Below, piece after piece: positions 1 to 6,447 of a stretch of DNA of 6,944 bases (position 1 is the stretch's first letter; every line of letters begins with the position of its first letter). A model generated the notes under the pieces. It searched no databases. It had not been told where the DNA came from and saw nothing but the letters and a program-made list of their open reading frames with translations. The translations under genes and the position numbers were made by a program. Source of the stretch: Acidobacteriota bacterium (GTDB lineage Bacteria > Acidobacteriota > Terriglobia > UBA7540). Location of the stretch: positions 1-6,944 of the forward strand of contig JAJYJL010000431.1 of the NCBI GenBank assembly GCA_021789565.1, written 5' to 3'.

Positions 1-1
1 C

Positions 2-691
2 GTTCGGCCGGAAGAGATCACCTACTTCGACCGCAAGGAGAAGAGGAAGAAGACCACTTCGGTCTGGGTGCTGAGCCTTGAGGTCGAAGGCGACGACATG
101 CGGAAGCTCATCGCCAACCTGACCGAAAACGCTCGCCTGTTTGCCGAGACCCGGAAGCTGCTTGGGCCGACCGGCAAGGTGTTCGAAGTTGTCGAGGAAG
201 AACAAGAGCAGGCGCCGGAAATCAATGGAGAGTTCTATCCGCCGCCGGCGAATGGGTCTTCCAATGGTAATGGGAATGGCCACGAAGTGGGCAATGCGAC
301 CGATGGCGTTCCCGGCAATGGGGGCAAGAACCCTTTGGCCACGAGCACACCGGCAGAGGCCTCGAATGGAAAGGTCAAAGCCAATGGGGCCAACAAACCT
401 GCGAACGGAACAGACAAACCCGCAGCCAGCCAACTACCCTCGTCTGACGCGCCGAAGAATGGCAATGGCTCACTGGCCGGCAACGGCCTGAATCAGTTGC
501 GCAACGAATTCCTGATGAGCGCTCGCCGGATTGCCACTGCCACAAAGCGCCCCATCGGCGACGTGATTGAGCAGGCCAGCGGGGGTGCGCTCAAGTACGG
601 TGACATCGGCCGCCTGACCGAAGCCGATGTCCCGAAGCTTCGGGCGGCCATTGAGCAACTGACGACCGCAGCTGGCCCGGCGACGCAATAG
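2..691 (+). CDS. Hypothetical protein with Asn/Gly-rich linker, 5'-partial
   Basis: The reading frame is open from the first bases of the window and ends at TAG 689-691, so 229 C-terminal residues are visible and the true start lies upstream. The internal GTG at 68 has no ribosome binding site and sits inside an already protein-like sequence, so it is not the start. The visible part has three zones. The first ~75 residues are charged, with a Lys/Arg cluster (KEKRKK) followed by a helical stretch ending in an acidic EVVEEEQEQ patch. Residues ~79-160 are a low-complexity linker full of Asn-Gly, Pro, Ala and Ser. The last ~65 residues form a compact, probably helical domain (around ARRIATATKRPIGDVIEQ to the C-terminus). 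No family is recognised. A two-domain protein on a flexible tether is the simplest reading. Codons are strongly GC-ending (about three quarters in the last 67 codons), unlike the helicase downstream. Confidence 0.8.
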   Translation, partial: VRPEEITYFDRKEKRKKTTSVWVLSLEVEGDDMRKLIANLTENARLFAETRKLLGPTGKVFEVVEEEQEQAPEINGEFYPPPANGSSNGNGNGHEVGNATDGVPGNGGKNPLATSTPAEASNGKVKANGANKPANGTDKPAASQLPSSDAPKNGNGSLAGNGLNQLRNEFLMSARRIATATKRPIGDVIEQASGGALKYGDIGRLTEADVPKLRAAIEQLTTAAGPATQ

Positions 692-763
692 CAAGCCGGT
701 TCTCTTCCCCCCGAAATCTCTTTAGCCCGCCTGTCAACCCGCCCCGAATCCTGCCACCAAAGC

Positions 764-816
764 TGGAGCGTTGGGCTATCTCTGCTGCCTGTCGGTGCAC
801 CAAAGCCAACGCTCCA
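764..816. repeat. 11-bp perfect inverted repeat with 31-nt loop
   Basis: TGGAGCGTTGG at 764-774 is matched by its exact reverse complement CCAACGCTCCA at 806-816. The arms are GC-rich and could form a stable stem about 75 bases after the stop of the left-edge gene. No U-run follows the right arm, so it is not a typical intrinsic terminator. It could be a transcript-end or processing hairpin, a protein-binding site, or a scar of an element boundary. The arm facts are read directly; the role is unknown. Confidence 0.5.
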
Positions 817-882
817 CCCTGCCTTCTGCAGCGAGGCGGGTTTCGCCTATCCTGAGATAAGAAGTAACAGATATCCGGACAC

Positions 883-911
883 TCGACCTCGGAGTTCAGT
901 AAGTGTAAAAT
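883..911 (+). promoter_or_regulatory. Candidate sigma70-type promoter for the SNF2-Hsp70 cassette
   Basis: TCGACC (883-888, four of six matches to TTGACA) and TAAAAT (906-911, five of six matches to TATAAT) are separated by 17 bases. The predicted transcription start would fall near 918, giving a leader of ~34 bases before the ATG at 952. Position and spacing are good, but a match of this quality can arise by chance. Confidence 0.38.
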
Positions 912-951
912 CGGTCGAAACTCGTGACTGTTTTGACACGTGGGAAATAGG

Positions 952-3900
952 ATGGCTAACCGGGACAGCCCACTCTTTCGCAACGGCGACGCCGTGGTAC
1001 TGAGGGCAACACTCGAGCACGGGCAGGTCATTAGTGAGCCGAAGCTTGACGGTGGTGAGTACTGGTACAAGGTTCACTTTGCGAAGAAACTTGTGTGGGT
1101 ACCAGAAGACGACCTTGAAGTTCCGTCGCCTGACTTTGACAGCGTCGATTCCCTTGCGCAAGCTGGCCGCTGGGGCAGGTTTCGTGCCTTCCGTACAGCC
1201 TTGGCCATCGAAAGAGTCAGGAACACAAATCGGAACACCGTTTACTCGTTTAACGCACAACGCATCCTCTTCGAGCCCTACCAGTACAAGCCATTGCTTA
1301 AGTTGCTCGATTCTCCGGACCGCAGACTTCTAATCGCTGACGAGGTGGGTCTGGGCAAGACCATCGAAGCCGGTCTCATTCTCTCCGAACTTGAGGCACG
1401 TCAGCCGTTGGACAAGGTGCTGGTGGTCTGCCCCTCAAGACTACGCGAAAAGTGGAAAGTCGAAATGGAGGGCAAGTTCGGTCGAAACTTCAGAATCCTT
1501 TCAACTTCCGAACTCCGCGAGTATTTACAGCACGCTTCTAAGTACCCCGAGGATGCGCGGCTTCGCGCCATAATCTCGATGCAAGCTTTGCGTAGCGAGA
1601 CGCTGCGCCAAGAGCTAGAAGTTCGGGTCCCCTCTCTTGACATGGTCATCGTTGACGAGGCGCATCACGGCCGGAACCCCGGGACCCTAACCCACGCTCT
1701 CCTGGAAGACCTCGGCCGACTTGGCCAGTCTGTGTTGCTCCTAACGGCCACTCCTCTTCAACTAGGCACTGGCGATCTTTTCAGTCTCTTACATTCACTT
1801 CGGCCTGCGGAATTCCGCGATGCAGATGTGCTTGCGAAGACGCTGGCTGACCATCAGGGAATATTCGAGGCGGCACGGCTAGCGCGTTCGGCAACTCCGG
1901 AATTGCTCATAAAGTGCCAAGAGATACTTTGCCAACTTTACCAAACGGGCCCCCGTCGCCAATCACCCGACCCCTTGGCCTTTCGGATTATCGAGGAGCT
2001 GAAAGCCGGTCCACCCAAAGATCGCCGAGCGTGGATAGACCTTGAACGAAGAATCCTAGGCCTACACCCCCTCTCTTCCGTGTTAACTCGAACAAGAAAA
2101 CGCGAGGTGCAAGAGAAGGCACCGGTCCGAAAAGCGCAAGTACAACTCTGCAAGTGGACAGAAGAGGAAGATTTGGCCTATCAGCAGTTGGTCGGAGTAA
2201 GGGGTTCACATGGTTGGGCTCGCCAGGCGCTTTCGCTTGGCCAGATCCAGCGTGCTCGACAGGCTGCCAGCAGCATCCATGGGACTATTCTCTACCGAGG
2301 CCCAGTTCAGACAGAGGATGACAACGCTGACGAGTATACGGACATCCCGCCCAGCGAGGCGCCAAATGTTGCGGACAGCGTGAGCAGCAACCTTCCACCT
2401 GTCCCCGCACAGGATTCGAAGTTTGAGAGCCTAATGCGGATTCTCAAGATCATCTGGAACAACAATCCCCGCGAGAAAGTTATGATCTTCACGTACTTTG
2501 TCGGTACTGCAAAGTATCTTGGGAGGAGGTTAAGCGAGGCCGGTTTTCACTCGTTGTTGATCTCGGGGGAAATCCCGTCGGACCCACAACACCCCGAAAG
2601 GGATGAGCGGGGCCGCCGTGTTAGACGTTTTCGAAAAGACGCGAGCGTAGTAGCACTTGTTTCAACTGAGGTTGGGAGCGAGGGCCTTGATTTCGAATTC
2701 TGCCGTCACGTGGTGAACTACGATCTGCCGTGGAACCCGATGGTCGTCGAGCAGCGGATCGGGCGCATCGACCGGTATGGGCAGAAGGCGGAGATCATCT
2801 TCATCCATAATCTGGTGGTAGAGGACACAGTCGAACAGAAGATTCTGTATCGTCTTTACCAACGGATTGGAATTTTTGAACGGAGTATCGGCGACCTGGA
2901 GGCAATTCTTGGAGAAACTGTTCGAGAGCTTCAGCGGGATTTCCTCAACGGTACTCTAACACCTGAAGAAGTGGAGGCCCGAGTCGAGCAGGCAGCAAAG
3001 GTTATCGAAAATCGCAGAATCGAAATCGAGAAGCTCGAGGAGCACGCGAGAGAACTTTTTGGACATGAAGAGTTCATTCGCGACGAGATCAAGCGTGTCC
3101 AGCGGCTCGGTCGTTATCTTACAGGAGAGTCTATTCGGTCATTGCTTGAAACTTACTTCGATACGTTTCACCCGGATGTGAAGACTTGGGAAGAAGGGTC
3201 GCCCGGAGTGTTTGCCCTGCATGTGACCGATGCCCTCTCCCAGGATATAAGGGAGGCCTGCGATCCTGGACAGTTCTGGGCGATCCCTCCGAGCGGCTCT
3301 GTGTTGACTTTTACCACCGACGGCGCAAAAGCATTCAACAATGAAGAAATCGCCCTTCTAAATGCGAGCCACCCTTTAGTGCAAGCTGCCGTACGAAAAC
3401 TCGAGCCGACCATGACCCGCCCGACGGCGCTCATCGGTCAGGCGTCGCTGGCGTTGAATGCAGCCGATGGCAGATCTCCCCTATCAGGGCTGTACTACAT
3501 CGTTGTTTTTGCCCATCATTTAACTGGTATCAGAGCACGGCGAGAGCTGGAAGCTGTTGTCTGGTCGTTGGACGAAGAATGTCTTCTCGACACAGAGTCG
3601 GCAGAGGAACTCCTCCATCGTGTAGTAACCCGAGGCGAAGAGTGGAGCCGAGAGGGGTCTGCGCCACCCCTCCCCCACTTGGTTTGGGATCGTATTCTAA
3701 GCGCGGCACTGCAGAGCAACAGATCGTTGCGGGAGCGGGAACGCTTAGAAAATCAGGCGACTTACGCGCGGCGGAAGGCTGCACTGGATGAAGAACACCG
3801 TCATGTATTAACTCAAATTCGCAACAGGAGGCAAACTGCGGTCGAACGTGATCGGGGATTCGAAATCTTGAGGCTTTTCGACGCCCAAATTGCGCGAGCG

Positions 3901-4005
3901 GAATCGCGCTACAGGGATCAGTGTAATGCTCTCGAAGACCGCAAAGGCGTTACGGCCGAACTTTCTCAACCCATTGCTGCTTGCGCCGTTGAGGTCAAGC
4001 GTTGA
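952..4005 (+). CDS. SNF2/RapA(HepA)-like helicase-family ATPase
   Basis: This is a superfamily 2 DNA-translocating ATPase of ~1017 residues. Counting from ATG 952, it shows a small SH3/Tudor-like segment (~9-56), a Q-like element (EPYQYKPL, Q111), Walker A DEVGLGKT (K136), DEAH Walker B (235-238), TATP (265-268), motif V STEVGSEGLDF (571-581) and the arginine-finger motif QRIGRIDRYGQ (601-611). The wording of motifs V and VI is that of RapA/HepA-type SNF2 proteins. Such enzymes use ATP to move along duplex DNA or displace bound protein, usually without strand separation. The C-terminal ~350 residues begin with an acidic coiled coil (~671-705), continue in an unrecognised region, and end in a Glu/Arg-rich coiled coil (~926-1000). 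I prefer ATG 952 because GGGA/AGG lies just upstream; the frame also permits GTG 940, which has no ribosome binding site. The Hsp70-like gene follows after 17 bp, so the two probably form an operon. DISARM DrmD is also SNF2-like, but its partner genes are not here. Confidence 0.93.
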   Translation: MANRDSPLFRNGDAVVLRATLEHGQVISEPKLDGGEYWYKVHFAKKLVWVPEDDLEVPSPDFDSVDSLAQAGRWGRFRAFRTALAIERVRNTNRNTVYSFNAQRILFEPYQYKPLLKLLDSPDRRLLIADEVGLGKTIEAGLILSELEARQPLDKVLVVCPSRLREKWKVEMEGKFGRNFRILSTSELREYLQHASKYPEDARLRAIISMQALRSETLRQELEVRVPSLDMVIVDEAHHGRNPGTLTHALLEDLGRLGQSVLLLTATPLQLGTGDLFSLLHSLRPAEFRDADVLAKTLADHQGIFEAARLARSATPELLIKCQEILCQLYQTGPRRQSPDPLAFRIIEELKAGPPKDRRAWIDLERRILGLHPLSSVLTRTRKREVQEKAPVRKAQVQLCKWTEEEDLAYQQLVGVRGSHGWARQALSLGQIQRARQAASSIHGTILYRGPVQTEDDNADEYTDIPPSEAPNVADSVSSNLPPVPAQDSKFESLMRILKIIWNNNPREKVMIFTYFVGTAKYLGRRLSEAGFHSLLISGEIPSDPQHPERDERGRRVRRFRKDASVVALVSTEVGSEGLDFEFCRHVVNYDLPWNPMVVEQRIGRIDRYGQKAEIIFIHNLVVEDTVEQKILYRLYQRIGIFERSIGDLEAILGETVRELQRDFLNGTLTPEEVEARVEQAAKVIENRRIEIEKLEEHARELFGHEEFIRDEIKRVQRLGRYLTGESIRSLLETYFDTFHPDVKTWEEGSPGVFALHVTDALSQDIREACDPGQFWAIPPSGSVLTFTTDGAKAFNNEEIALLNASHPLVQAAVRKLEPTMTRPTALIGQASLALNAADGRSPLSGLYYIVVFAHHLTGIRARRELEAVVWSLDEECLLDTESAEELLHRVVTRGEEWSREGSAPPLPHLVWDRILSAALQSNRSLRERERLENQATYARRKAALDEEHRHVLTQIRNRRQTAVERDRGFEILRLFDAQIARAESRYRDQCNALEDRKGVTAELSQPIAACAVEVKR

Positions 4006-4022
4006 CCTGGTCGTCATGAATC

Positions 4023-5450
4023 ATGGCACTTCGTGACTGGATTCGTAGAGTACTCAGTGTAGTCCGAGGTCTTGTGGGCCTGCGGCCGGTTCATAGACCC
4101 CGGCTCAGTGGTGTGGAAACACCTGAGCCGCCGGTTGGTAGACCCGCCCCCAGTGGTTCGAAGATGGCTGTGCCACGGGCCGCTCAACAAGCTCCCGGGC
4201 TGCCTCGCGAGACAAAGGAAGCATCAACCAAACCAGTCGTAACGATCGGTCTCGACTACGGAACCTTCTCTACAAAAGTCCTGGTGCGTCGGCGTGGCGA
4301 TGTTAAGGCCACGCTACTTCGCCTGGACGAAGCGACCCCAGGGTACCCTGACTTTGTGTTTCCCTCCGACGTGCGAATCACTGGAGGCAGAGTGTTTTTC
4401 GGAAGGGAGGCCTGGTCAAGGAATACAGGCGAGTTGTACGGCTCACTCAAGCTTGATCTTATCCAACCAAGAGGCGGGAACGAATTGACGGCTGGGGATC
4501 TCCGACGATCCCAAGTGGGCAGCGAGATTCTGGTTGCGGCCTACGTCAGCTGGGTTTTGCAGCTTGTGAAGCGTGAGCTCGATCGGAGGTTTGGCGAGGG
4601 TGCATACCGTCCTTACCTTAATGTGGCAGCCCCGATGGATCACATTGAAGACGACAGGCGGAAGGAAAGATACCTGCGAGTTGTGGCGGTCGCGTGGAGT
4701 TTAGTTTTTCAAGAACGCTCTGCTCTTTTGCAGGGGGCAGAGCTTAGTGCACTAGGTACTATAGACGTGCGTTTGAAGACGTTATCGGTACCGGCCATTG
4801 GGGAGCGTTTGTATGAGGTCCTCCCAGAAAACCTAGCTGCCTTAGTGTCCCTTGCCCAACTTCCGCGGATGGTGCCGGGCATGTACCTTGTCGTGGATAT
4901 GGGTGCTGGGAGCACGGAGCTTTCAATTAATAGAGTGCGGCCACCGCACGAGGACATTCCAGTCCTTTGCTATTGCGATCGCTCTGTATTACTTGGCGCG
5001 ACGAGTTATGGAGATCCGCTCCGCGTGCGCCCCACTGTTGAAAGGCTTTTGAATGAGGCGAGATGTACCTGGGGCGAAGGATTTGAAAAAGTTAAGGGCA
5101 ATTTCGATGAAACCAAGGCTTGGCGTCGCATGAATATACTCCTTGCTGGTGGAGGCACACAGCATCCGGCAGTACAACCGGCGTTCCTTCGCTTCAGGCG
5201 GCAGTTTTTCTATGTCTGGGCGGGCGACGGAACGATGAATGTGGAAAGGTACCAGCCCGAAGGAATCGAGCACCCGGGGACAGATCACAACTACTTTCGG
5301 AACCACTCCTACTTGCTGGCTGTGGCCCATGGCCTTTCCATCGAGCGCCAGCGCTGGCCGGAATTCTACAGACCATTTGAAATCAAGCCCGCTCCACCGA
5401 CCCCCGGAGCGAAGAAAGACTATAGTTGGCAGGACGATCCCGGGTCGTAA
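4023..5450 (+). CDS. Hsp70/actin-fold ATPase, nucleotide-binding domain only
   Basis: This 475-residue protein carries the three nucleotide-binding signatures of the Hsp70/actin/hexokinase fold. These are phosphate-1 GLDYGTFSTKV (D78), phosphate-2 VVDMGAGSTEL (D292) and an adenosine-type LAGGGT loop (374-379). The domain spans roughly residues 72-455. No Hsp70 substrate-binding beta domain or helical lid follows, so it is not an ordinary DnaK. The first ~22 residues form a basic amphipathic helix (L3, W6, I7, V10, L11, V14, L17, V18 against R4, R8, R9, R15, R21), followed by a Pro-rich spacer to ~70. No Shine-Dalgarno precedes ATG 4023. With the helicase stop only 17 bp upstream, translation probably depends on coupling to the helicase gene. 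A likely role is an ATP-dependent switch or assembly factor for the helicase; that is inferred from linkage only. Confidence 0.88.
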   Translation: MALRDWIRRVLSVVRGLVGLRPVHRPRLSGVETPEPPVGRPAPSGSKMAVPRAAQQAPGLPRETKEASTKPVVTIGLDYGTFSTKVLVRRRGDVKATLLRLDEATPGYPDFVFPSDVRITGGRVFFGREAWSRNTGELYGSLKLDLIQPRGGNELTAGDLRRSQVGSEILVAAYVSWVLQLVKRELDRRFGEGAYRPYLNVAAPMDHIEDDRRKERYLRVVAVAWSLVFQERSALLQGAELSALGTIDVRLKTLSVPAIGERLYEVLPENLAALVSLAQLPRMVPGMYLVVDMGAGSTELSINRVRPPHEDIPVLCYCDRSVLLGATSYGDPLRVRPTVERLLNEARCTWGEGFEKVKGNFDETKAWRRMNILLAGGGTQHPAVQPAFLRFRRQFFYVWAGDGTMNVERYQPEGIEHPGTDHNYFRNHSYLLAVAHGLSIERQRWPEFYRPFEIKPAPPTPGAKKDYSWQDDPGS

Positions 5451-5475
5451 TTCACTCCAGACGTGACGGACTAGC

Positions 5476-5574
5476 ATGCATCCCATTCGTGTATTCCACT
5501 GGAGGAATACCGAGTTCTTGTGCTCAGCAGACCGGTCCCACGCCGCCGAAGGCCTTCGCCGATACGCATCTTAG
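5476..5574 (+). CDS. Possible 32-codon ORF or 5' fragment of a decayed gene
   Basis: An ATG 25 bases after the Hsp70-like stop opens a 32-codon frame ending at TAG 5572-5574. Its composition is balanced (start MHPIRVFHWRNTEF, end AAEGLRRYAS) and reads like the beginning of a real protein. A second protein-like frame overlaps it and continues to 5728, which would fit a frameshift near 5570. The upstream sequence offers only a weak GACGGA as a ribosome binding site. No family is recognised, and chance is a serious alternative. Confidence 0.2.
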   Translation: MHPIRVFHWRNTEFLCSADRSHAAEGLRRYAS

Positions 5575-5821
5575 CGCTAGTACTGTCCGCAATGCGAGTG
5601 CCTACGCACAAGCTTTGGCCTCACGGCTACGCCTCAGGTCTCAGCGTTATGAAGAAGATCCGCGAAATGAACTGCAAAACCAAGGACCATTGACCGGCTC
5701 GGACATCAAGAAAGATGAGAATCCCTGACCGCTGATCGTTGCATGGCAAGATCGGGAAAGAGGAGAACGGCAAGAAGACTCCAGACGAGCTCCCAAATAC
5801 CCATACACTCAGTGAATGAGG

Positions 5822-5828
5822 AAGGAGG
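5822..5828 (+). promoter_or_regulatory. Strong Shine-Dalgarno (AAGGAGG) deciding the GTG start at 5838
   Basis: AAGGAGG is a full anti-16S match ending 9 bases before GTG 5838. The next in-frame ATG (5850) is 21 bases away, too far to use it. This is the best ribosome binding site in the window and the main evidence that the small downstream frame is a real gene. Confidence 0.75.
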
Positions 5829-5837
5829 ATACCAGTC

Positions 5838-6227
5838 GTGTTCGGAGAAATGCAGACCAGTCCAACTGTTAAACTCGGTAAACGAGAAACACTTGACCAA
5901 GCCGCAGCCAAGCTTCTCGAATTTACCGAATTCCCGATGATTCATCGATGGATTCAGTTTCCAACCGCAGTCGTGGTTTTTCTTGCCCATCCCGACGCGC
6001 TCGATTGCGGCGCAATCTACGTCTATGACCGCAAACGGTGCGTATGGCTTTGGGTTGACTTCAACGACCGGAACTACGGCGGGTACAGCCCGGCGGAATT
6101 CGATGTCCTGATCAATCAATGCCACTTTCTCAGGCTCGTCGAGTCGCCAAGGCTGCTTCATCCGGCGGCCAGATGGTTCATCACGCCCGGCCAGCAGCCA
6201 TGGAGCCCCACGAGTCAACCCGTCTGA
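5838..6227 (+). CDS. Small hypothetical protein, possible third member of the cassette
   Basis: The frame encodes 129 residues from GTG 5838 to TGA 6225-6227 behind a strong AAGGAGG site. It is a soluble, aromatic-rich protein. It has a short charged/helical N-terminus, then alternating hydrophobic strands (around AVVVFLAH and GAIYVYDRKR) and a Trp/Asp/Tyr-rich centre (VWLWVDFNDRNYGGYSPAEFD). A helical part follows and the tail is Pro/Trp-containing. There is no signal peptide or membrane segment. The layout suggests a small alpha/beta domain; I do not recognise a family and see no obvious catalytic motif. It lies 387 bp after the Hsp70-like gene on the same strand. It could be an accessory factor of that pair or an independent gene with its own promoter. 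An antisense frame across the same bases is judged a shadow because it lacks comparable start signals. Confidence 0.72.
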   Translation: MFGEMQTSPTVKLGKRETLDQAAAKLLEFTEFPMIHRWIQFPTAVVVFLAHPDALDCGAIYVYDRKRCVWLWVDFNDRNYGGYSPAEFDVLINQCHFLRLVESPRLLHPAARWFITPGQQPWSPTSQPV

Positions 6228-6246
6228 AGGCACCTCTCTTGACCCT

Positions 6247-6265
6247 TTGCAGTGGCTTGCTGCAA
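6247..6265 (+). terminator. Weak hairpin 20 bp after the small gene
   Basis: TTGCAG (6247-6252) and CTGCAA (6260-6265) form a perfect 6-bp stem with a 7-base loop just after the stop of the small gene. No U-run follows, so an intrinsic terminator is only weakly supported. Confidence 0.2.
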
Positions 6266-6354
6266 CCCGTTCAAAACAGGTGGATAGCAGAAGGGTAGGG
6301 GCTTGCTTGAGGTCAACTGGCGCTCTCCAGCTTTTCGCCCGTATAGGGGGCCAA

Positions 6355-6384
6355 TTGTTAAAGAATTTGGACAGCGAAAATAAT
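6355..6384 (+). promoter_or_regulatory. Candidate promoter upstream of the primase-like gene
   Basis: TTGTTA (6355-6360, four of six matches to TTGACA) and AATAAT (6379-6384, five of six matches to TATAAT) are 18 bases apart in a locally AT-rich patch. If used, it would leave a leader of roughly 290 bases before ATG 6681, long enough to carry RNA-level control. The match is modest and may be chance. Confidence 0.27.
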
Positions 6385-6435
6385 TAGGTCCAAGTCGTGC
6401 TCGCGCCGCAACGGTTCTGACCGTGGGAATAGGTG

Positions 6436-6447
6436 GTCCCTCGGGAC
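6436..6447. repeat. GTCCC-TC-GGGAC palindrome, possible operator
   Basis: Perfect 5-bp arms (6436-6440 and 6443-6447) surround TC, and an outer AGG/CCT pair extends the symmetry imperfectly. It lies ~50 bp downstream of the candidate promoter at 6355-6384, so a dimeric regulator site is conceivable. The site is short and the role is speculative. Confidence 0.2.

Larger units (their letters stand above)
692..951. other. Intergenic region upstream of the SNF2 gene
   Basis: No convincing gene lies between the stop of the left-edge gene and the helicase start. The spacer holds an 11-bp inverted repeat (764-774 with 806-816), a small AGGCG/CGCCT hairpin (834-838 with 844-848) and a promoter-like pair at 883-911. 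Its length suggests the helicase is expressed from its own promoter rather than by read-through from the left-edge gene. Confidence 0.6.
5451..5837. other. Gap of 387 bp with short protein-like segments in three frames
   Basis: No convincing intact gene is present. Three short stretches on the + strand look protein-like but lie in different frames. They are an ATG-initiated 32-codon frame (5476-5574), a longer frame open through the same region and ending at TGA 5726-5728, and a stretch ending at TGA 5817-5819 that lacks a good start. None has a clear ribosome binding site. The pattern could be a decayed gene or plain leader sequence of the small gene that follows. Confidence 0.45.

Noticed and set aside
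764..816. Integron attC site, because GTTGGGC and GCCAAC occur in the inverted repeat
   Set aside because: In attC the RYYYAAC box comes before the GTTRRRY box. Here the order is reversed on both strands, the right-hand box is imperfect, and no inner L boxes are seen.
933..938. Perfect TTGACA as the -35 box of a promoter
   Set aside because: No -10-like sequence lies 16-18 bases downstream, and that position falls inside the helicase coding sequence.
591..1070. Antisense 159-codon frame across the left spacer
   Set aside because: It overlaps the ends of two better-supported genes, and its translation is low-complexity and Arg/Ser-rich.
952..5450. Class 1 DISARM locus, based on an SNF2-like helicase
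   Set aside because: No DrmA, DrmB, DrmC or methyltransferase gene is visible, and an Hsp70-like neighbour is not part of that system.
4989..5486. Antisense 165-codon frame over the 3' end of the Hsp70-like gene
   Set aside because: It overlaps a well-supported coding sequence with conserved motifs and has no recognisable product.
5715..5819. Selenoprotein-like frame with in-frame TGA at 5733
   Set aside because: No SECIS-like hairpin was evident just after the TGA, the frame is very short and it has no start signals. Decay or chance is simpler.
5706..6233. Antisense 175-codon frame over the small gene
   Set aside because: It lacks a good ribosome binding site and mirrors the + strand gene, which has a strong one and a more protein-like sequence.
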